A DNA stretch of 53,193 nucleotides from Variovorax sp. IB41 (GTDB lineage: Bacteria; Pseudomonadota; Gammaproteobacteria; Burkholderiales; Burkholderiaceae_C), in NCBI RefSeq assembly GCF_016405905.1, contig NZ_JAEFCB010000032.1:1-53193 (forward strand). Direction: 5' to 3'. The translations under genes and the position numbers were made by a program. The notes beneath the pieces are model-generated. The model did no database searches and had not been told where the DNA came from. It worked only from the letters and a program-made list of their open reading frames with translations. The number at the start of each line of letters is the position of its first letter. Position 1 is the first letter of the stretch. Below, piece after piece: positions 47,591 through 53,193 of this stretch.

Positions 47591-49474
47591 ATGAAGAAGT
47601 TCATCGTCGCCGTCATCACGCTCATTACGGCGTTCTCCACGTCGCTCGTAGCACACGGGCAGGATGCCCCACTGGACCCCGATACAGGTCTGCCGGCGTC
47701 GCAGCCTTTTGATTTCCCCGCGCAGGGGCCGGCCGTACCGTTCTGGGCCAAGCGCCTCACCGGTTACCTCACAACTTCGGACGGGGTCAGACTGCGCTAC
47801 AGCGTGCTGCTGCCGAAGGCATCGGGCAGGTTCCCCGTCATCTTGAGCATCAACGGCTATGACGCCGGATCGATCGGCGGAACGCCCTATCTCCAATACA
47901 AGACGTCGATGTCGGTCGAGCTCGACAAACGCCTCGTCGAGGCTGGCTACGCGGTGATGGGCGTCAACGCCGCAGGCAGCGGATGCTCCACAGGCCCGCT
48001 CGAGTACACGCGGCCGCAGTTCGGAAGGCACGGTGCCGAAGCCGTCGAATTCGCGGCGTCGCAAGCCTGGTCCGACGCCAGGGTCGGCATGGTCAACTGG
48101 TCATACGGTGGCGCTTCGCAACTGGCGACGGCGCAGCACCGGCCGCCGCATCTCCGGGCCATCGTGCCCGGCATGGTGCTGACGGACTTCCGCGACGCCT
48201 TGATGCCCGGTGGCGTGCCGGCGCCCGGCTTCATCACGCCCCTGCGCGGCTCCATGCGCGCCTACTGGGAGAAGGTGGTCGCGCAGACCGCAACCGAAGA
48301 GGGAGACGCTGCCTGCCTGGCGCAGATCCCGAAGAACCTCGCGGCTGAAGACACGAACTCGGTGATGCACCTGTTCCTGTCGCATCCCTTGCGGGACGAT
48401 CACATGAAGAGCTTCGACCTGGCGCAGCATGCCGATCGCGTGCAGGTTCCCGTGCTGTCGCTCGAAGCCTTCCAGGACCAGGCCATCACACCGCGCAGCG
48501 GCTACTACCAGTCCCGGCTCGATCCGGCCAAGCTGTGGTCGGTGCAGACCAACGGCCGGCACGACATGTACCTGGCCGCGGATTTCCAGGCATTGGCCGT
48601 GCGTTTTCTCGACCGCTTCGTCAAAGGCGAGAACAACGGATTCGAGCGCGACACACCACGCACCACCGTATGGATGGAAACCGCCGAAGCGAGCGCAAGC
48701 GGCAATGCGCTGGAGCGGCGCGTTTCTCCCCAACCTCGCTGGGTCGTGCAAAGGGGGCCGATCCGCAGCGACGACCTGGCCGTCAAGGCGTTCCACCTGG
48801 ATGCGGGCCGGACGCTCGCCGATGCGCCTGGCTCCGGAGCCGCCGATGGCTTCGACTATCCCGGCGCCGGTGTGGTCGTCAACGACATTGCGGGAAGGGG
48901 CTTCTGGGGCCCGTTGCCCGGCGACTGGAAGACCGCGGGCGTCTCCTACACATCGCCGCCGTTGGGCGAAGACATGATGGTCTACGGGCCGGGCAGCGCC
49001 GACCTCTGGGTCACGGCCGGCGCCGGCGACGCCGACCTGCAGGTTACCGTCACGGAACTCCGCCCGGATGGGCAGGAAACCTATGTCCAGCGTGGCTGGC
49101 TGCGCTTGTCGAACCGTGCCCTGGACACCGCGCACTCGACGCCGTTGTTGCCCATTCGGCTCGAACGGCCAGAGCAGCCGATGCCACTGCTGCCGGGCCG
49201 GCCGGTCCTCGCCCGCGTCGAGATCCACAAGATGGGCCACTACTTTCGCAGCGGCTCGCGGCTGCGAATCTGGATCGATACACCCGCCCAAACCGGCGGC
49301 CTGGTGTTCGACACCTTCACGCAGAAGCAGCGCCTCCATGTGCTGCACAACGCCAGGTACGACTCCGTGGTGCGCCTCGGCGTGCTGAAGGACGTCAAGG
49401 GGCCGGCAGGCTATCCTGTATGCGGTGCGACGATCCTGCAGCCGTGCCGGCCGGACCCGCTGGCGATCCGTTGA
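47591..49474 (+). CDS. CocE/NonD-family alpha/beta hydrolase (X-Pro dipeptidyl-peptidase-like), secreted
   Basis: The 627-aa protein has a signal peptide (MKKFIVAVITLITAFSTSLV, cleavage near AHGQ) and the CocE/NonD layout. The catalytic domain (about residues 55-330) has the nucleophile elbow NWSYGG with S171. The C-terminal jelly-roll domain (about 400-620) has FWGPLPGDW, DLWVTAGAGDADLQVTV and HYFRSGSRLRIWI. Members hydrolyse esters or amides such as acyl-amino acids or glutaryl groups; the substrate here is unknown. An acyltransferase gene follows after 10 bp and is probably cotranscribed. Confidence 0.88.
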   Translation: MKKFIVAVITLITAFSTSLVAHGQDAPLDPDTGLPASQPFDFPAQGPAVPFWAKRLTGYLTTSDGVRLRYSVLLPKASGRFPVILSINGYDAGSIGGTPYLQYKTSMSVELDKRLVEAGYAVMGVNAAGSGCSTGPLEYTRPQFGRHGAEAVEFAASQAWSDARVGMVNWSYGGASQLATAQHRPPHLRAIVPGMVLTDFRDALMPGGVPAPGFITPLRGSMRAYWEKVVAQTATEEGDAACLAQIPKNLAAEDTNSVMHLFLSHPLRDDHMKSFDLAQHADRVQVPVLSLEAFQDQAITPRSGYYQSRLDPAKLWSVQTNGRHDMYLAADFQALAVRFLDRFVKGENNGFERDTPRTTVWMETAEASASGNALERRVSPQPRWVVQRGPIRSDDLAVKAFHLDAGRTLADAPGSGAADGFDYPGAGVVVNDIAGRGFWGPLPGDWKTAGVSYTSPPLGEDMMVYGPGSADLWVTAGAGDADLQVTVTELRPDGQETYVQRGWLRLSNRALDTAHSTPLLPIRLERPEQPMPLLPGRPVLARVEIHKMGHYFRSGSRLRIWIDTPAQTGGLVFDTFTQKQRLHVLHNARYDSVVRLGVLKDVKGPAGYPVCGATILQPCRPDPLAIR

Positions 49475-49484
49475 GCGCGGACGG

Positions 49485-50486
49485 ATGTCCTTGCCCTACA
49501 ACCCCGCGCTCGACGGCGTTCGCGCGCTGTCCATCCTCGCGGTGGTCCTGTTCCACTGCGAAGTCCCCGGCGCGCATGGCGGCTTCATGGGACTGGACAT
49601 CTTCTTCGTTCTTTCCGGCTATCTCATCACGTCGCTGCTGACGGAGCAGTACCGTCATGGCGGCATCGAGATCGGTCGCTTCTACGCCCGCCGGGCGCTG
49701 CGGTTGTACCCGACGCTGCTGCTCATGGTTGCGGCCTATGTGGGGCTGGCTCCCATCCTCTGGCCGGCAGACGACCGCTGGCTGTCCGCCGTTCTCGCCG
49801 CGCTCTACGTCTACGACTATGCGCTGGCCTTCAGGGAACTGGCCTACACCATCGGCCACACATGGTCCCTGGGCGTGGAAGAAAAGTTCTACCTGCTGTG
49901 GCCTCTCGTGCTGCCGTTGTTTCTGCGAGCGCGGCATCCCGTCCGATGGCTGGTATCGGTCTTCCTGGCAGTGACTGCTTGGCGATACTTCGTGGCCATG
50001 AACTGGACCTGGCCGCAGGCGTATTTCCGTTTCGACACGCGAATGAGCGGCATCCTGCTCGGAGCCATTGCGGCGCTGACCCATTTCAAGGTATCGAAGC
50101 GCGCGCTTGCCGTGGCTTGCATGACACTGCTGGTCCTCATGGCCCTGCCTTCGCTGCCGACGAGCCACCAGACCGAAGCGGTAACGCTGCGGATCACGTT
50201 GGCTGAGCTGTCAGCCTTCGTGCTGATCTGCTTTGCCGCGGAGCACGGAAGAGCGAAGATCCTCGCGTCGCGACCCCTGGTCTACATCGGCAGACTGTCC
50301 TACGGCGTCTATCTCTGGCACTTTCCGTTGGTGCTGCTGCTTCGTGATACGCAGCCGTTGTGGATCACGCTGAGCGTGACCCTTGCGTTCTCGTTCACGA
50401 TGGCGGCGATCTGCCTGCATCTGGTGGACATGCCGCTCAGGAGATGGCGCCAGAAGGCGTGGCCGGAGGCACGCAGCGCCGTCTGA
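49485..50486 (+). CDS. Membrane O-acyltransferase (OafA/NodX family)
   Basis: The 333-aa protein belongs to the acyltransferase-3 family, which O-acylates sugars or lipids in the cell envelope. The N-terminal signature PALDGVRALSILAVVLFH and GLDIFFVLSGYLITSLL is clear, and WSLGVEEKFYLLWPLVLPL follows at about residues 126-144. About ten membrane segments are predicted from hydrophobicity. No C-terminal SGNH domain is attached. The ATG at 49485 is preferred since family proteins start a few residues before the LDGxRA motif. Confidence 0.9.
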   Translation: MSLPYNPALDGVRALSILAVVLFHCEVPGAHGGFMGLDIFFVLSGYLITSLLTEQYRHGGIEIGRFYARRALRLYPTLLLMVAAYVGLAPILWPADDRWLSAVLAALYVYDYALAFRELAYTIGHTWSLGVEEKFYLLWPLVLPLFLRARHPVRWLVSVFLAVTAWRYFVAMNWTWPQAYFRFDTRMSGILLGAIAALTHFKVSKRALAVACMTLLVLMALPSLPTSHQTEAVTLRITLAELSAFVLICFAAEHGRAKILASRPLVYIGRLSYGVYLWHFPLVLLLRDTQPLWITLSVTLAFSFTMAAICLHLVDMPLRRWRQKAWPEARSAV

Positions 50487-50647
50487 GCACGCGGCATTGA
50501 TGCCGAATCGGAACCGGCGCGCGTCCTTTTGCGGATCTACCGAAACGAGGGTCCCCTGCCTACGATTAAAGCCCGAGCTTCCATCGCAGGAACGCATTCG
50601 TTGCGTGCGCTGAGGCTCTTTCCGCATCCCAGCCCCAGGAGCTTCAC

Positions 50648-51076
50648 ATGCCTCAGTCTCACAACCCCGAAATCATTGCCTTCATCGACGTGCTCGCCGA
50701 CACCGGAAGCCACTACCGGATGGATGAAATGGAAGCGCTCTACACCGAAGACCTCGGGTTCCTGGTACTGACGCCGCAAGGAGACGTTGCACGCTTTTCG
50801 AAGCCGGAAATGATGGCCGAGTTCAGAAGCCGCCGCGACGCGGGCGAAGCACCGCTGTCGACGGAAAAGCGCATCCTGCACATCGAGGAGCAGGGCGATG
50901 AGGCCACGGCGATCCTGTTTCGGCGCATGAGCCAGAACGCCGACCCCGCGCTCTACGAACTGCGGCTTCGCCGGACAAATGGCAAGTGGCTGGTCGCCGG
51001 CGAAACCGTGCTGCCGTGGCCCGACCTGGCCAACGCGAAGGGGTTCCTTCCTCCGCGCACAGTGGCTCAGGCCTGA
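50648..51076 (+). CDS. NTF2-like/SnoaL-type small protein
   Basis: The 142-aa product has the cone-shaped NTF2-like pattern: N-terminal helices (IIAFIDVLADTGSHYRMDEM), LYTEDLGFLVLTPQGDVARF, then beta strands RILHIEEQGDEATAILFRR and LYELRLRRTNGKWLVAGETV. Such proteins may be small enzymes or ligand-binding proteins; no catalytic residue is obvious. An AGGAG ribosome binding site is upstream. It converges with the SDR gene, their ends 35 bp apart. Confidence 0.75.
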   Translation: MPQSHNPEIIAFIDVLADTGSHYRMDEMEALYTEDLGFLVLTPQGDVARFSKPEMMAEFRSRRDAGEAPLSTEKRILHIEEQGDEATAILFRRMSQNADPALYELRLRRTNGKWLVAGETVLPWPDLANAKGFLPPRTVAQA

Positions 51077-51111
51077 CGGCCAAGGCCACAGATCGAGGCG
51101 TGGTGTGGCCT

Positions 51112-51861
51112 TCAGGTCAGCGCCATGCCACCGTCGACCTTCAGGTTGACGCCGGTGACGAACACGCTGTCGTCGCTCGCCAGGAACAGCGCCGCCTGCG
51201 CCAGATCATTCGGCTGGCCGAGGCGCCCCAAGGGGATCGCTGCCGCCATGCTCTTGTCGAACTCGGGTCGCGCAGATTCCGTGATGCCCAGCTTCGCCAG
51301 GATCGGCGTATCCACTGGCCCTGGGCTCAACACATTGACCCGGATGTGGCGTTCCTTGAGCTCGAGTGCCCAGTTGCGTGCGAAGGCCTCGATGGCGGCC
51401 TTGCTGCCTGCGTAGACCGCGTGGTTGTCCATCACCTTGCTGCCGGCGATCGAACTCGTGAGGATGATCGAGCCGCCATCGCGCATGAACGCGAGCGCCT
51501 TGGTCACGCCGAAGAACACCGCGCGCGTGTTGGTGGCGAACTGCGCGTCGTAGGTGTCCACGGTGACGGCGGAGGATGGTTCGAGAATGGCCGTTCCCGC
51601 ATTCGCCACGTAGATGTCGATGGCGCCGAATCGCGCTTTCACCGCAGCGAGCAGGCGGTCGTGCACGGCCAGGTCGGCCACATCGCCGACGAAGCCCATC
51701 GCGTCCGTGCCGATGCTCGCCAATGCCGTGTCCACGGCGTCCTGGCGGCGTCCCACGATGACGACGCGAGCGCCTTGCGCCGCGAAAGCCTGTGCGCATG
51801 CCAGGCCGATGCCGCTGTTGCCGCCGGTGATCACGGCCACTTTGCCGGAGAGTTTTTGCAT
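51112..51861 (-). CDS. Short-chain dehydrogenase/reductase (SDR)
   Basis: The 249-aa NAD(P)-dependent oxidoreductase of the classical SDR type has the cofactor motif TGGNSGIG (about residues 12-19), the NAG motif in YVANAGTA, the catalytic serine in LTSSIAGS, and YAGSK with the catalytic Tyr and Lys. It ends DGGMALT. Substrate is unknown. It is divergent from a LysR regulator gene 104 bp away, the usual arrangement for regulation by that LysR protein. Confidence 0.92.
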   Translation of the reverse strand: MQKLSGKVAVITGGNSGIGLACAQAFAAQGARVVIVGRRQDAVDTALASIGTDAMGFVGDVADLAVHDRLLAAVKARFGAIDIYVANAGTAILEPSSAVTVDTYDAQFATNTRAVFFGVTKALAFMRDGGSIILTSSIAGSKVMDNHAVYAGSKAAIEAFARNWALELKERHIRVNVLSPGPVDTPILAKLGITESARPEFDKSMAAAIPLGRLGQPNDLAQAALFLASDDSVFVTGVNLKVDGGMALT

Positions 51862-51965
51862 GATGCTTTTCCTTGTTCAACGAAGAGAGAAGTCTTCAAT
51901 CTAGGTCGTCCACCTGCACTTCGGTAGTGGGGAAAAATGGAAACACTTGTGCCCCGGAGTCTTCA
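51862..51965. promoter_or_regulatory. Divergent SDR/LysR promoter region with 10-bp direct repeat
   Basis: AGTCTTCAAT occurs at 51891-51900 and again at 51958-51967, a perfect 10-bp direct repeat 67 bp apart, the second copy running into the LysR start codon. The spacing is close to whole helical turns (about 6.4). LysR proteins bind paired sites in such regions. Typical T-N11-A boxes cannot be assigned with confidence. Confidence 0.45.
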
Positions 51966-52853
51966 ATGAATGTTCTCGACCACGCACCCGGATTGGTGGC
52001 CTTTGCCAGCGCCGTTGAGGCAGGCTCGTTCAGTGCGGCCGCGCGCACGCTCGGGACATCGCCATCGGCAGTCTCCAAAAGTGTGGCGCGACTGGAGAAA
52101 CGTTTCGGAGTGCGGCTCTTCCAGCGTTCGACGCGGGTGCTGTCGCTCACGCAGGAGGGCGCCGCGTACTACGAACGCGTCGCGCCGCTGCTGCGCGCGC
52201 TCGACGAGGCCAGCGACGTGATGCAGCCCGCCGGCGTCGCGCAGGGCGTGCTGCGCATCACGGCACCCGGCGATCTTGGGCGCATCCTCTTGGAGCCGGT
52301 GGTCGGCAAGTTTCTGCCCTCGCATCCTGAGCTGAAGCTGGAGATGAGCCTTGCCGACCGTCATGTCGATCTGATCCGCGAGGGCTACGACATCTCCGTT
52401 CGCGCGGGGCAGGTGGCCGACTCCGACCTCACTGCGCGACGCCTCGCCGACCTGCCGCTCGTGCTGGTGGCGTCGCCCGGCTATCTGGCGCGTCGCGGCA
52501 CGCCCGCGTCGATCGACGCCCTGCACAGCCACGCGCATGTGCGCTACATGCTGGGCGGCAAGGCCTTTCCGATCCGCTTTGCGGATGGCACGGTGTTGAA
52601 CCCCGCCGGCGTGTTCGACACGGACAACAGCGTCGCGCTACGCATCGCGGCGCTCGGCGACCTGGGCATCGTGCAGATCCTGCGGCTGTTCGTGCAGGAC
52701 GACATCGACGTCGGCCGGCTGGTGCCCGTGCTGCCGTCCCAGCCGTTGCCGCTCGTGGCGATCTCGGCCCTGCACGCCTTCGGGCGTCAGGCGCCGGCGC
52801 GTGCGCGGCTTTTCATCGAGTTCCTCGCGGTTGAACTCGGGCGGCTGTCCTGA
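51966..52853 (+). CDS. LysR-family transcriptional regulator
   Basis: The 295-aa protein has the N-terminal winged helix-turn-helix (about residues 8-65: FASAVEAGSFSAAARTLGTS, AVSKSVARLEKRFGVRLFQR, STRVLSLTQEG) and the C-terminal periplasmic-binding-protein-like effector domain (about 90-290, with GVLRITAPGDLGRILLEPVV). It resembles the subfamily that regulates adjacent SDR or quinone-type oxidoreductases. The ATG at 51966 is chosen; the frame is open upstream, but that part crosses the promoter region. Confidence 0.93.
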   Translation: MNVLDHAPGLVAFASAVEAGSFSAAARTLGTSPSAVSKSVARLEKRFGVRLFQRSTRVLSLTQEGAAYYERVAPLLRALDEASDVMQPAGVAQGVLRITAPGDLGRILLEPVVGKFLPSHPELKLEMSLADRHVDLIREGYDISVRAGQVADSDLTARRLADLPLVLVASPGYLARRGTPASIDALHSHAHVRYMLGGKAFPIRFADGTVLNPAGVFDTDNSVALRIAALGDLGIVQILRLFVQDDIDVGRLVPVLPSQPLPLVAISALHAFGRQAPARARLFIEFLAVELGRLS

Positions 52854-52871
52854 GCTGCAAACCGTGCGGCC

Positions 52872-53193
52872 TCAGAGACCCAGCGCCTTCGCAACGCCCG
52901 CGCCGTATGCCAGATCGGCCCGGGTGCAGTTGTCGATGTGGCGGCGCTTGATGAAATCCGGCGCATCGCCCATGGCGCGCGCCGTGTTGTCGAACAGCGC
53001 CTGCCGCTGCTCGGGCTTCATCAGCCGGAACAGGTCGCCAGGTTGCTTGTAGTAGTCGGCGTCGTCCTCGCGGAAATTCCAGAAGTCCGCATCGCCGCGC
53101 AGCTTGAGCGGCGGCTCGCGAAAGTCTGGCTGCTCCTTCCACTGGCCGAAGCTGTTGGGCTCGTAGTGCGGTATGCCGCCGTAGTTGCCGTCC
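52872..53193 (-). CDS. Catalase, C-terminal part (partial)
   Basis: The 106 encoded residues read GGIPHYEPNSFGQW, then LRGDADFWNFREDDADYYKQ, PGDLFRLM, NTARAMGDAPDFIKRRHIDN and AYGAGVAKALGL, the C-terminal end of a small-subunit (clade 3) haem catalase, which breaks down hydrogen peroxide. The haem-binding tyrosine and catalytic histidine lie beyond the window. It converges with the LysR gene; the ends are 18 bp apart. Confidence 0.95.
   Translation of the reverse strand, partial: DGNYGGIPHYEPNSFGQWKEQPDFREPPLKLRGDADFWNFREDDADYYKQPGDLFRLMKPEQRQALFDNTARAMGDAPDFIKRRHIDNCTRADLAYGAGVAKALGL

Overview
The window reads as a chromosomal segment of a betaproteobacterium of the order Burkholderiales, most like the Comamonadaceae (Variovorax-type). 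This rests on the gene order tuf-trpT-secE-nusG-rplKAJL-rpoBC, the sizes of RpoB (1374 aa) and RpoC (1409 aa), the high GC of the core genes, and the run rsmB / DUF4390 / NtrY-NtrX after rpoC. Genus is inference.

Layout. (1) 1-12424: end of tuf, tRNA-Trp, secE-nusG, the L11-L1-L10-L7/L12 genes and rpoBC, with leader hairpins, a partial terminator before rpoB and a strong terminator after rpoC. (2) 12451-18333: a LemA-like membrane protein, rsmB, a DUF4390 secreted protein, an NtrY-like kinase, an NtrX-like regulator without an AAA+ domain, and tRNA-Phe. (3) 18311-45721: a 27.4-kb integrative mobilizable element in the 3' end of tRNA-Phe. It is bounded by a perfect 16-bp direct repeat, carries a P4-type tyrosine integrase at its left end, and has matching GTGTACCC-type repeats with 12-bp phasing inside both ends. 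A MobC-like protein, a MOBP-type relaxase and an IncP-like nic sequence make it mobilizable; no type IV secretion genes are seen. (4) 45722-53193: ordinary accessory chromosome. It holds an ArsR/SRPBCC remnant, two alpha/beta hydrolases, an acyltransferase, an NTF2-like protein, a divergent SDR/LysR pair and the end of a catalase gene.

The island is a defence cargo. Its centre is a three-gene operon (21839-31678). The first gene is a 1219-aa protein joining a DruA-like DUF4338 domain to a P-loop ATPase of DptF/DndF character. The second is a 495-aa helical protein in the DptG position. The third is a 1563-aa protein with a PD-(D/E)XK motif and a HerA/FtsK-type ATPase in the DptH position. No phosphorothioation (dnd/ssp) modification genes and no Druantia DruE helicase lie in the window, so it fits neither known type cleanly. 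A strong internal ribosome binding site and ATG (23876) would also make a separate 540-aa DptF-sized protein. Other cargo: an AT-rich FAD-oxidoreductase/GAF gene pair beside a YunG-like protein, an NTPase-Mrr nuclease fusion, an HNH endonuclease, a Shedu (SduA) nuclease coupled to a small membrane protein, and a DUF4238 protein. Decayed material (a DUF1016 nuclease, a frameshifted PIN toxin, an IS3 remnant) shows a long history of turnover.
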